From positions 9,011-73,010 of the forward strand of contig CAUSQL010000003.1 in the NCBI GenBank assembly GCA_963533935.1: a DNA stretch of 64,000 nucleotides, in the 5' to 3' direction. This DNA comes from CAUSKK01 sp963533935. Its GTDB lineage: Bacteria; Pseudomonadota; Gammaproteobacteria; Cardiobacteriales; Cardiobacteriaceae. The position numbers were made by a program, and so were the translations under genes. Positions 30,632-38,094 of this stretch are shown here, piece by piece (the stretch's first letter is position 1; each line of letters starts with the position of its first letter). The notes beneath the pieces were generated by a model, which did not search any database, had not been told where the DNA came from, and worked only from the letters and a program-made list of their open reading frames with translations.

Positions 30632-30643
30632 CAGCTTAAGCTG
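30632..30643. promoter_or_regulatory. candidate MerR operator
   Basis: CAGCTTAAGCTG, a perfect 12-bp palindrome, lies in the 71-bp gap between the divergent CMD and merR genes. MerR proteins bind such dyads between -35 and -10. The assignment to the neighbour is inference. Confidence 0.4.
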
Positions 30644-30672
30644 TGAACCGCACTTCATAGCAAGGAGTTTTT

Positions 30673-31032
30673 ATGCAAAGTAAGGAATTTGCCGCGCGCA
30701 CCGGCCTAAGTATTTCCACCCTGCGCTATTACGAACGGGAAGGACTGCTTAAGCCGGAACGCAACCGCCACGGCTACCGGGCCTACGGCGAGCGGGATTT
30801 GGAGTGGGTCGGTTTTATCCGGAAATTGAAGGAAATGGGGGTGCCGCTGGCGCAGATTAAGGAATACGCCCGGCTGCGCCACCTCGGCGCCCAGACCATT
30901 CCGGAACGTTACGCCATTTTGCGCGCGCACCAGGCCACCTTAGAACGGCAATAGCAACAGCTGGCCAGCCACTGGGCCCTGCTGGAACGGAAATTGGCGC
31001 TGTATCGGGAACAGCTGCAGAAATTACATTAA
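30673..31032 (+). pseudogene. MerR-family regulator interrupted by an in-frame amber codon
   Basis: The frame starts MQSKEFAARTGLSISTLRYYEREGLL with the MerR winged helix-turn-helix, continues NRHGYRAYGERDLEWVGFIRKLKEMGVPLAQIKEYARL, then reads LERQ and stops at TAG (30952-30954). The same frame goes on for 25 more codons without a break (QQLASHWALLERKLALYREQLQKLH, then TAA at 31030-31032), which is the missing end of the MerR dimerisation helix. So a single substitution (CAG or similar to TAG) removed the last part of the coiled coil. A 93-residue protein with the full DNA-binding domain would still be made. The nearest family is the YfmP/NmlR/AdhR type. A strong AAGGAG site precedes the ATG. 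Confidence 0.85.
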
Positions 31033-31033
31033 C

Positions 31034-31109
31034 TTACATACAGGGGAAGCGCCCGTCCGTCGGTAAATTGCCATTAAACATACATATAAAGCGCCCCTCC
31101 GTCGGTAAA
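31034..31109. repeat. AAGCGCCC palindromic repeat, two units in the same orientation
   Basis: TTACATACAGGGGAAGCGCC CGTCCGTCGGTAAA, then AAACATACATATAAAGCGCC CCTCCGTCGGTAAAA. Both have the GTCGGTAAA end. Direct orientation is unusual for this family, which normally alternates. Confidence 0.88.
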
Positions 31110-31158
31110 ATCCCAGCCGCCGCCAGTGCTATGCTGAAAAAAACACCAGAGCAAGCCC

Positions 31159-32121
31159 ATGAATCTAAAGCAGCAAACCCTAGAAACCCTTTTAACGGCC
31201 GCGGTGGCCGCCCCTTCGGGCCACAACAGCCAGCCCTGGCTCTTTACCGTTGGCACGGACGCGATTGTCCTACGGCCCGACTTCAGCCGCGCCCTGCCGG
31301 TGGTCGACCCGGAGCACCGCGAACTATTCATAAGTCTCGGCTGTGCCCTGGAAAATCTGTGTCTGCAGGCCAGCACCCTCCAGCTGGCGCCGACGGTCAG
31401 CCAGGGGGCGGACGGCACAATCACCGTCCAGCTGGCGCCGGCGGCCACGGTGCCGGACCCGCTGGCTGAAGCCATTTTCCGCCGCCAGAGCAATCGTGGC
31501 CTGTACGACGGCCGCCGCATTCCCGCGGAACAGCTGGTGCCGCTGCTGTACGCTCCGGTCGGCATCACCATCAACGCCTACGAGCGGGATTCTCCGGAAT
31601 TCACCCGGCTGGCGGCGGCGGTGCAGCAGGGCAACACAGCCCAGCTGGACGACCCGGCCTTCCGCGCTGAACTGCTGTCCTGGATTCGCTTTAATGAGGC
31701 CCACAGCCTGGCCCACCGCGACGGCCTGAGCAATGCGGTGCTGGGGGCGCCGAACCTGCCGCGCTGGCTGGCCCGGCTAATTGTTGGTGCCATGCTGAAT
31801 CCCCGCCGGCAGAACCGGGTTGATGGCCGCCATCTGGCCCATTCCTCCCATCTATTGCTGCTCAGCACCAGCGGCGACGACCGCACCGCCTGGATTGCCG
31901 CCGGTCGGGCCCTGCAACGGCTGCTGCTGGGTTTAAGCGCGGCGGGCCTGGCCGCCGCCTATCTCAATCAGCCCTGCGAAATGCCACCGCTGCGTGCCCA
32001 GTTGCGGGCGGAGCTAGTGCCGGAGGGCTTTCCGCAGATTCTGCTGCGCATTGGCTACGGCCAGAATCAGGCCTACTCGCTGCGACGCCCAGTGGCTGCT
32101 ATGGTTAAGTACTTGGTTTAA
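31159..32121 (+). CDS. nitroreductase-fold protein (Acg-like)
   Basis: 320 residues. LLTAAVAAPSGHNSQPWLFTV near residue 10 is the FMN-phosphate binding start of nitroreductases, FRRQSNRGLYDGRRIPAEQL near 112, then a large middle insertion and RALQRLLLGLSAAGLAAAYLNQPCEMPPLRAQLR near 255-285, and a C-terminal GFPQILLRIGYG. This split layout with a doubled nitroreductase fold fits the Acg/Rv2032 type, which tends to store flavin and not reduce substrates. The gene follows the broken merR and may belong to the same redox group. No clear Shine-Dalgarno is seen. Confidence 0.75.
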   Translation: MNLKQQTLETLLTAAVAAPSGHNSQPWLFTVGTDAIVLRPDFSRALPVVDPEHRELFISLGCALENLCLQASTLQLAPTVSQGADGTITVQLAPAATVPDPLAEAIFRRQSNRGLYDGRRIPAEQLVPLLYAPVGITINAYERDSPEFTRLAAAVQQGNTAQLDDPAFRAELLSWIRFNEAHSLAHRDGLSNAVLGAPNLPRWLARLIVGAMLNPRRQNRVDGRHLAHSSHLLLLSTSGDDRTAWIAAGRALQRLLLGLSAAGLAAAYLNQPCEMPPLRAQLRAELVPEGFPQILLRIGYGQNQAYSLRRPVAAMVKYLV

Positions 32122-32127
32122 ACTATC

Positions 32128-32148
32128 GGTTTTTCCCAAGGAAAAACC
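32128..32148 (+). promoter_or_regulatory. hairpin hiding the ribosome site of the hydrolase gene
   Basis: GGTTTTTCC-CAA-GGAAAAACC, a perfect nine-base-pair stem with a three-base loop, ends exactly one base before the ATG (32149). The only Shine-Dalgarno-like bases (AAGGA) are in the loop and the 3' strand, so the stem would block initiation unless opened. A 27-bp gap separates it from the nitroreductase stop. Confidence 0.65.
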
Positions 32149-32970
32149 ATGTTGAAACGTCTAATCCTATCCCTACTGCTAATCCTGCCGCTGCTGGCCC
32201 TGGCCGTAATCATGACCGCCTGCACCCTGCAGGAGAAGCTGCTATTTCACCCGGAGCCGCTGCCGGCGGACTACCGCTTTAGCGTGCCCCCGGGCTACCA
32301 CTTCAAATTGCGGGAAATCACCCTGCCGGTGAACGGCGCCCAGCTGTCCGGCCTGCACCTGGCCCTGGAACGGCCCCGCGGCGCCTTGCTCTTCTTTCAC
32401 GGCAACGCCGGCGCCCTGGACGGCTGGCTAATCACCCTGGCCCCCTTAACCAATTTGGGCTGGGACATCTACGTCTTTGACTACCGCGGCTTCGGCAAGA
32501 GCAGCGGCCGGATTAAAAATCAGGCCCAGCTGCTGGAGGACAGCGACGCCATGGCCCGGTGGGTACGGCAGGATTTTCCCGGCCCCATCGTGCCGGTGGG
32601 CTATTCCATCGGCAGCGGTCTGGCCGCCTACCAGGCGCAGCGCCTGCAGGCGCCGGCGGTGATTCTGCTTGCCCCCTACTATTCCTTCCGCGACCTAATT
32701 GGCGAGAAGGCGCCCTGGTTTCCCAGCTTTCTACTGCGCTACCAGCTGCCCAGCATTGATTACCTCCGCGCCGCGCCGGGCCGCATAACCCTAATGCACG
32801 GTGAACGGGACTCGCTGATTCCGCCGCACCACAGCCGCCGACTCAAGGAAGAACTGGGGGCGCGGGCGCAGCTGGTGCTGGTGCCGGCCGACCACGGTTC
32901 CCTGCTGGACCCCCAATGGCATTCCCACCTGGCCGAGGCGCTAAATGCGGTGGTGCCGGCCCAACCCTAG
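32149..32970 (+). CDS. alpha/beta hydrolase, probable lipoprotein
   Basis: 273 residues. A hydrophobic N-terminus ends MTACTL, a lipobox-like sequence (residues 22-26), then FHPEPLPADYRF. The fold is alpha/beta hydrolase of the ABHD13/BEM46 type: FFHGNAGALDGWL (oxyanion region), FDYRGFGKSSG, GYSIGSG (nucleophile elbow, Ser near 150), MHGERDSLIPPHHSRRL (acid) and ADHGSLLD (catalytic His). All triad members are present, so it is likely an active esterase or thioesterase anchored to the inner or outer membrane facing the periplasm. It is the second gene after the nitroreductase, with a sequestered ribosome site. Confidence 0.88.
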   Translation: MLKRLILSLLLILPLLALAVIMTACTLQEKLLFHPEPLPADYRFSVPPGYHFKLREITLPVNGAQLSGLHLALERPRGALLFFHGNAGALDGWLITLAPLTNLGWDIYVFDYRGFGKSSGRIKNQAQLLEDSDAMARWVRQDFPGPIVPVGYSIGSGLAAYQAQRLQAPAVILLAPYYSFRDLIGEKAPWFPSFLLRYQLPSIDYLRAAPGRITLMHGERDSLIPPHHSRRLKEELGARAQLVLVPADHGSLLDPQWHSHLAEALNAVVPAQP

Positions 32971-33038
32971 CCCCGGCGAGGGCGGTTCTATGGCCGGAAG
33001 GTGAAGGCGCCGCCCGCTTCTTTATCTATTAGGGGCTA

Positions 33039-33117
33039 ATTACCGACAGAGGGGCGCTTAGGCTGTATGTAATTAAGGCTTAAATACATACAGCCTAAGC
33101 GCCCCTCTGTATTTAAA
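33039..33117. repeat. AAGCGCCC palindromic repeat, inverted pair with matched variant core
   Basis: TTACCGACAGAGGGGCGCTT AGGCTGTATGTAATTAAGG, then TTAAATACATACAGCCTAAG CGCCCCTCTGTATTTAAA. The departure from consensus (AGGCTG for CCCCTG) appears in both arms as exact complement, over at least 26 paired bases. This is arm covariation. Confidence 0.9.
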
Positions 33118-33201
33118 CCATCTTTATAAAAGCCCATCTCTGGCTCGGCCTACAATAGGCCCTTTCTCCCGGGGCCCGTCCCCCACTCACAAGGAAATTC
33201 C

Positions 33202-34248
33202 ATGCAATACAGAAAACTAGGTGGCACTGACCTGGCCGTCAGTCTCATCTGCCTCGGCACCATGACCTGGGGCGAACAAAATTCCGAAGCCGAAGCCCAC
33301 GAACAGCTGGATTACGCGCTGGCCCAGGGCGTTAATTTCATCGACACCGCCGAACTCTACCCGGTGCCGCCTTCAGCGCAAACCTACGGCCGCACCGAGG
33401 AATACATCGGCAGCTGGCTGCAGCGGCGCGGCGGCCGCGACCGGCTCATTCTCGCCTCGAAAATCGCCGGCCCCTCCCGCGGCGAGGCGGAAAAATACAT
33501 GCGCGGCGGCTCCCGCTTTAATCGCCGGCAGATTCTCGCCGCCTGCGACGCCAGCCTGCAGCGGCTGCGCACCGATTACCTCGACCTGTACCAGCTGCAC
33601 TGGCCGGAGCGCTCCGTTAATTTCTTCGGCAAGCTCGGCCTCAGCCAGCTGGACCCCAGCGAAGAAGTTACGGATTTAAACGAAACCCTGGACGCCCTGG
33701 CCGAACTGCAGCGGGCCGGCAAAATCCGCTATTACGGTTTGTCCAACGAAACGCCCTGGGGGGTGATGAACCACCTGCGCCACCGCCGGCCGGAGCTGCA
33801 GCTGGTGTCGGTGCAGAATCCCTACAACCTGTTGAACCGCTCCTATGAGGTGGGGCTGGCGGAGGTGTCCCTGCGCGAACGGGTGGGGCTGCTGGCCTAC
33901 TCGCCGCTGGCCTTCGGCCTGCTGTCGGGCAAATACCTGGCGCCGCGGGCCCAGTGGGCTGATTCCTGGCGGTTGAAAAAATATGAGCGCTTCCAGCGCT
34001 ATTCCAGCGACCTGGCCTTCAAAGCCACTGAGCAATACGCGGCCCTGGCCCGGCAGCACGGTTTAAGCCTGACCCAGCTGGCCCTGGCCTTCGTTAACCA
34101 GCGCGCCTTCGTTACCGCCAACATCATCGGCGCCACCGACATGGCGCAGCTGAGGGAGAACATCGCCAGCGTAGGGGTGCAGCTGACCCCGGAACTGCTG
34201 GCGGCCATCGACGCCATTCACGGGCAGATTTCCAATCCCTGCCCCTAA
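33202..34248 (+). CDS. tas: aldo/keto reductase, Tas family
   Basis: 348 residues. MQYRKLGGTDLAVSLICLGTMTWGEQNSE is the Tas start; DTAELYPVPP near 52 carries the catalytic Asp/Tyr pair (DxxxxY), SKIAGPSRGE near 88 the Lys, and YQLHWPERSVNFFG near 133 the His. The long middle insertion with NFFG is typical of Tas. It acts on unknown carbonyls with NADPH. The stop codon shares a base with the dnaB start (TAATG), so dnaB is coupled to it. That linkage of a reductase to a replication gene is unusual but the reading is clear. Confidence 0.9.
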   Translation: MQYRKLGGTDLAVSLICLGTMTWGEQNSEAEAHEQLDYALAQGVNFIDTAELYPVPPSAQTYGRTEEYIGSWLQRRGGRDRLILASKIAGPSRGEAEKYMRGGSRFNRRQILAACDASLQRLRTDYLDLYQLHWPERSVNFFGKLGLSQLDPSEEVTDLNETLDALAELQRAGKIRYYGLSNETPWGVMNHLRHRRPELQLVSVQNPYNLLNRSYEVGLAEVSLRERVGLLAYSPLAFGLLSGKYLAPRAQWADSWRLKKYERFQRYSSDLAFKATEQYAALARQHGLSLTQLALAFVNQRAFVTANIIGATDMAQLRENIASVGVQLTPELLAAIDAIHGQISNPCP

Positions 34249-35630
34249 TGGTGGAGAACCAGCGCCAGCGGGTTAGCCCCAAATCCCGGGAGATGGAGGA
34301 GGCGCTGCTGGCGGCCATCGTTCAGGACAACAATCTGTGGGACCGGGTACAGGGGCAAATTCACCAGAGCGACTTCAGCGAGAAGCGCAACGGCCAGATT
34401 TTCGCCGCCATGGACAAGCTCTTCAGCGATGGGGTGGCGGTTAATTGGCTGTCGCTGACCGAGGAGCTGCGCAGCCGCAGCCAGCTGGGCTTCGAGGAGA
34501 ACTCCCACTATCTGCAACAGTTGGAACAGGGCTTTGCCTTTGAAGGCGCCCGGGTGGAGAACTTCATGCGGGTAATCCGCGACCGGGCGGCCATGCGCCG
34601 GCTCATCGGCATCGCCGAAGAGACCATCGACGACGTCTACGACCCCCAGGGACGCAGCGCCAAAGACCTGCTGGATTTGGCGGAAACGCGCATCTTCCAG
34701 CTGGGCAACGACTACCGCAACCACGAGGAATCGGGCTTCCAGAGCGCCCGCATCGTCGTCGCCGACACCCTGCAGTATGTGCAGACGCTCATGAACAATA
34801 ATTCGGCGGTTACCGGCCTATCCACCGGTTTTTCCGAATTGGACCAGGCCACCGCCGGCCTGCATTCCGGAGAATTAATCATCGTTGGCGGCCGGCCGTC
34901 CATGGGTAAGACCACCTTCGTGATGAACATCGCCGAAAACGTCAGCATGGGCGGCTACGTAACCGCGGTGTTCTCCCTGGAAATGCCGGCGCGGGCGCTG
35001 ATGATGCGGCTGTTTTCCTCCATGGGCGCCATTCCCAGCAATCGCATGCGCATTGGCAATCTGGACGCCCGGGAAATTAACCGGCTGCAGGGGGCGGTAA
35101 ATACCCTGCAGAAAATGCCGCTGTTCATCGACGATTCTTCCCACATGACCATCAGCGAGATGCGCGCCCGCTGCCGGCGGCTGCAGCGGGAGCAGGGCCA
35201 TCTGCACCTGGTGGTGGTGGATTATCTCCAGCTGATGCAGCCGGAGCGCAGCAACGACAATCGGGTTAATCAGATGTCGGACATATCCCGCGGCCTGAAG
35301 CTGCTGGCCAAGGAACTGAACGTGCCGGTCATTGCCCTGTCGCAGTTGAACCGGGCCCTGGAAAGCCGCGAGAACAAGGATAAGCGGCCGAAGCTGTCGG
35401 ACCTGCGCGATTCCGGCGCCATCGAGCAGGACGCGGACGTGGTCATGTTCGTCTACCGGGACACCTACTACAACAGCGGCGAGCGGGCCGAGCAGAAGCC
35501 GGGGGCGGAAATAATCATTTCCAAGCAGCGCAACGGTGAGCTGGGCACCATTTATTTGGATTTTCAGGGGCAATTTCTGCGCTTTTCCGACCGGCAGATT
35601 CCCCAGGTTCAAGAGGAGAGCGAATTCTAA
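34248..35630 (+). CDS. dnaB: replicative DNA helicase
   Basis: Hexameric helicase of the replisome. 460 residues: an N-terminal helical domain (REMEEALLAAIVQDNNLWDRV), a linker, and a RecA-like motor with Walker A GGRPSMGKTTFVMNIA near 210, AVFSLEMPARALMMRL (H1a), Walker B VVVDYLQLMQP near 325, ALSQLNRALESR and LRDSGAIEQDADVVMF. It is followed with a one-base overlap by alr, the same order as in E. coli. There is no dnaC in the window; a DciA-like protein at 54835 could be its loader. Confidence 0.97.
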   Translation: MVENQRQRVSPKSREMEEALLAAIVQDNNLWDRVQGQIHQSDFSEKRNGQIFAAMDKLFSDGVAVNWLSLTEELRSRSQLGFEENSHYLQQLEQGFAFEGARVENFMRVIRDRAAMRRLIGIAEETIDDVYDPQGRSAKDLLDLAETRIFQLGNDYRNHEESGFQSARIVVADTLQYVQTLMNNNSAVTGLSTGFSELDQATAGLHSGELIIVGGRPSMGKTTFVMNIAENVSMGGYVTAVFSLEMPARALMMRLFSSMGAIPSNRMRIGNLDAREINRLQGAVNTLQKMPLFIDDSSHMTISEMRARCRRLQREQGHLHLVVVDYLQLMQPERSNDNRVNQMSDISRGLKLLAKELNVPVIALSQLNRALESRENKDKRPKLSDLRDSGAIEQDADVVMFVYRDTYYNSGERAEQKPGAEIIISKQRNGELGTIYLDFQGQFLRFSDRQIPQVQEESEF

Positions 35631-36700
35631 TGCGTCCATTACGTCGTTTAATCAGTCGGCGGAATTTGCGCCACAACCTGCGCGTTTTGCAGGCCCGGGC
35701 CGGCGCGCGGCGGCTGGTGGCGGTGCTGAAGGCCAACGGCTACGGCCACGGCGTCCATTTACTCAAAGAAGAGCTAGCGGCAGTGCCCCTGCTGGCGGTG
35801 GCGGCCATCGACGAGGCGCTGGAGCTGCGCGCCCTCGGCTACGGCCAGCCGGTGCTGCTGCTGGAGGGCATTTTTCACCGGGAAGAAATTGCCCTTTGCC
35901 GCCGGGACCGCTTTATTCCGCTAATTCACAACTTTGCGCAGCTGCACTGGCTCAGGGAGGCGGCGCAGCCGCTGGCAATCTGGCTGAAGTTCGACAGCGG
36001 CATGCACCGGCTGGGCTTTTCCCTGGCCGAGCTGGCGGAATTTACCCGAGTATTAAGGGAAGCGCCGCAGCTGCGGCTGACCGGCCTGGCCTCGCACTTT
36101 AACCGGGCCGACGAGGCGGATTTGGCGCCGAGTCGCCGGCAGCAGGCGCAAATTTCCGAGCTGCTGCGCCTTTACCCGGATTTACGGCGCAGCTTCAGCA
36201 ATAGCGCGGCCCTGTTCAGCCTCGACGACGTGGCAGAAGATTTCGTGCGGCCGGGGCTGGCCCTCTACGGCATGAGCCCCTTCGCCCACCGTTCCGCGGC
36301 GGAGCTAGAGCTACGGCCGGTGATGGAATTGACCACGGAAATTCTCGCAGTGCACGAACTTAGCGCCGGCGACCGGGCCGGCTACGGCGGTCAATTTGTC
36401 GCGCCGGCGGCCGGCTACCTGGCCACCATCGCCCTGGGCTACGGCGACGGCTTCAAGCGGGAAATTATTAGCGGCCGGCCGCATTTGCTGGTGCAGGGCC
36501 GCACCTATCCGCTGGTGGGCCGGGTGGCCATGGACATGAGCCTGCTGTGGCTGGGGCCGCAGTGCCAGGCGCCGGGCAGTGTGGTTACGGTTTTCGGCGC
36601 GGCCAATCCGGCGGAATCGCTGGCGGCGCAGCTGGACACCATTCCCTACACCCTGACCACCTGCCTGACGGCGCGGGTGCCCCTGGTGGCGGTGGATTAG
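35630..36700 (+). CDS. alr: alanine racemase
   Basis: PLP enzyme making D-alanine for peptidoglycan. 356 residues. VAVLKANGYGHG near 30 has the PLP Lys; KFDSGMHRLGFSL, FSNSAALFSLD near 190 and RPGLALYGMSP follow; AGDRAGYGGQFVAPAAGYLATIALGYGDGFKR near 245-270 contains the catalytic Tyr loop; a C-terminal GRVAMDMSLLWLG completes it. The start shares a base with the dnaB stop, so it is translationally coupled. Transcription then runs into palindromic repeats. Confidence 0.95.
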   Translation: MRPLRRLISRRNLRHNLRVLQARAGARRLVAVLKANGYGHGVHLLKEELAAVPLLAVAAIDEALELRALGYGQPVLLLEGIFHREEIALCRRDRFIPLIHNFAQLHWLREAAQPLAIWLKFDSGMHRLGFSLAELAEFTRVLREAPQLRLTGLASHFNRADEADLAPSRRQQAQISELLRLYPDLRRSFSNSAALFSLDDVAEDFVRPGLALYGMSPFAHRSAAELELRPVMELTTEILAVHELSAGDRAGYGGQFVAPAAGYLATIALGYGDGFKREIISGRPHLLVQGRTYPLVGRVAMDMSLLWLGPQCQAPGSVVTVFGAANPAESLAAQLDTIPYTLTTCLTARVPLVAVD

Positions 36701-36704
36701 GGCC

Positions 36705-36868
36705 TTTACCGACAACGGGCGGTTGTTTGCTGACGCTCACGCGCCCTTTACCTACGGGCGGGCGCTTTCTCTGTATGTTTAATAAGACTTTTAAACATAC
36801 AGGGGAAGCGCCCGTCCGTTTGTAATTAGCCCATTTACAAACATACGGGCGCTTTAGCTGTTTGTAAA
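36705..36868. repeat. AAGCGCCC palindromic repeat cluster with long-form unit
   Basis: Immediately after alr: a long form (TTTACCGACAACGGGCGGTT GTTTGCTGACGCTCACGCGCCC), another unit CTACGGGCGGGCGCTTTCTC TGTATGTTT, an inverted one TTAAACATACAGGGGAAGCG CCCGTCCGTTTGTAATT, and TTTACAAACATACGGGCGCT TTAGCTGTTTGTAAA. The next 160 bp (36869-37030) are non-coding and I recognise nothing in them. Confidence 0.85.
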
Positions 36869-37030
36869 ATTTGCCTCGTAGCCTTGGCTGGCGTGATGTA
36901 ACGGGCCGGCGTAAAAACCGTGGCAATTAAAAGCCTAATGACGCCTAGGCCAGCAACGGGACAGTTGATGACAACGGCCTGAACCTTAGCATTCTCGGCC
37001 CCACCCTCTAGTTACTGGCATAAACAGTCT

Positions 37031-37180
37031 TTTACCGACGACCGGGCGGTTGTCTCCCTGCGTTAGCCGGCTTTGCTTCTCCCATGTGTATTAGGAGCGT
37101 TAATTACATACAAGATAAGCGCCTGCCCGTTTGTAAATAGGCTATTTACAGTCGGACGGGCGCTTCCCCTGTATGTATTT
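37031..37180. repeat. AAGCGCCC palindromic repeat cluster, three units
   Basis: A long form with GGGCGGTTGTCTCCCTGCGT TAGCCGGCTTTGC, then TTAATTACATACAAGATAAG CGCCTGCCCGTTTGTAAA, then TTTACAGTCGGACGGGCGCT TCCCCTGTATGTATTTT. It ends at the duplicated sixA tail. Confidence 0.85.
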
Positions 37181-37181
37181 T

Positions 37182-37216
37182 TAAAGCTCGGGGACGAAAC
37201 TATTAATAAGGCGCCA
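37182..37216. repeat. 35-bp direct duplication of the sixA 3' end
   Basis: 37182-37216 is identical to 37273-37307, the last codons of sixA (encoding WRLINSFVPEL and stop). The copies are 91 bp apart and in different frames, so the downstream one is a non-functional remnant of a tandem duplication or of repeat-mediated recombination next to the palindrome cluster. Confidence 0.85.
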
Positions 37217-37271
37217 TTTACCGTTATGAAGGGCTTTAGCCCCAGCAGGCCTACCGCAGCGGGTTAGAAAT

Positions 37272-37715
37272 CTAAAGCTCGGGGACGAAACTATTAATAA
37301 GGCGCCACTTGGCCTGATGAAAGGCAAACACCGCCACCTGGCTGTGGCCGAAGAACAGCAGCTGGTTATCGCCGGCCAGCCGCGCCGCCAGCGCGCCAAT
37401 CCACATCTGGTGGCCCACCACGATGAGGGACGCTTCACCGCTGTGCTGAATGGCCTGAAAAACCCCATCTTCGTCGGCGGCGGGGTTCAGCGCCGGCTTA
37501 ACAATGAAGTCCTCCCGGTAGTATTTGGCGGTCTCCTGGCTGCGCAGCGCCTCGGAGGCCCAGGTGGAGCAGTTCGGGTAATGCTGCTGGAGCCAGGCGC
37601 CGCTGGCCTGGGCCTGCTGGTGGCCGCGGGCGTCCAGGGCCCGCTGCCGGTCCCGGTAGTGTTCGGCGCTGGCGTGGCGCCACAGCACCAGTTCTAAATT
37701 AAAGATTTCGTTCAT
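37272..37715 (-). CDS. sixA: phosphohistidine phosphatase SixA-like
   Basis: 147 residues from the ATG at 37715 (AGGGAG ribosome site); the open frame extends 168 bp further upstream over dgkA, but there the sequence is a shadow. ELVLWRHASAEH near residue 8 is the RHG-type histidine phosphatase motif (RHA); WASEALRSQETAKYY and EASLIVVGHQMWIGAL (second catalytic His) follow. SixA removes phosphate from phosphohistidine in phosphorelay or PTS-Ntr proteins. It is the last gene of sstT-dgkA-sixA, and its 3' end is duplicated 91 bp downstream. Confidence 0.88.
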   Translation of the reverse strand: MNEIFNLELVLWRHASAEHYRDRQRALDARGHQQAQASGAWLQQHYPNCSTWASEALRSQETAKYYREDFIVKPALNPAADEDGVFQAIQHSGEASLIVVGHQMWIGALAARLAGDNQLLFFGHSQVAVFAFHQAKWRLINSFVPEL

Positions 37716-37725
37716 GGTTTTCTCC

Positions 37726-38094
37726 CTAGAGGTTAAACAGGGCCAGCAGCCAGGCCAGGGCCACCAGCAGCAGGCTGAGCAGCTGCGCCGCCGAAGCGAT
37801 GTCCTTGGCCCGCTTGGCCATCGGGTGAAATTGCTCCGTAACCAAATCCACGCAGGCTTCCACCGCACTGTTAAAGAGTTCACAGAGCAGGGACAGGCCG
37901 GAGGCCAGCAGCAGCGCCAGCTTCACCGGAAAAGTGAAGGGTATGAAGATTAACGCCAGCAGCAGCAGGCCGTGGAGCAGCAGCAGCTCGCGGAAGCCGG
38001 CCTCGTCGGCGGCGGCCCTAAAGCCGTCCCGGGAATAGCCCCAGGCGTTCAACCAGCGGCGCAGGCCGTGGCCCTTGGCCTTCAGCTCCTTCAT
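37726..38094 (-). CDS. dgkA: diacylglycerol kinase
   Basis: 122-residue inner-membrane kinase that rephosphorylates diacylglycerol from envelope glycan synthesis. Three membrane helices follow a short amphipathic N-terminus (GLRRWLNAWGYSRDGFRAAADEAGFREL). The signature ELFNSAVEACVDLV... HPMAKRAKDIASAAQ, including the catalytic Glu and Asn, is present. It overlaps the sstT stop by 4 bp and ends 10 bp before the sixA start, so the three form an operon. Confidence 0.96.
   Translation of the reverse strand: MKELKAKGHGLRRWLNAWGYSRDGFRAAADEAGFRELLLLHGLLLLALIFIPFTFPVKLALLLASGLSLLCELFNSAVEACVDLVTEQFHPMAKRAKDIASAAQLLSLLLVALAWLLALFNL

Noticed and set aside
30952..30954. UAG in merR as pyrrolysine or programmed read-through
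   Set aside because: No pyrrolysine genes or read-through signals are visible; a simple nonsense change explains it.
34875..35639. A 254-codon minus-strand frame within dnaB
   Set aside because: Shadow of dnaB, His/Gln-rich composition typical of antisense reading of GC-rich genes.
37181..37468. A separate 95-codon gene ending in the same residues as SixA
   Set aside because: It only reads the duplicated 35-bp tail and a shadow frame of sixA; no start site.
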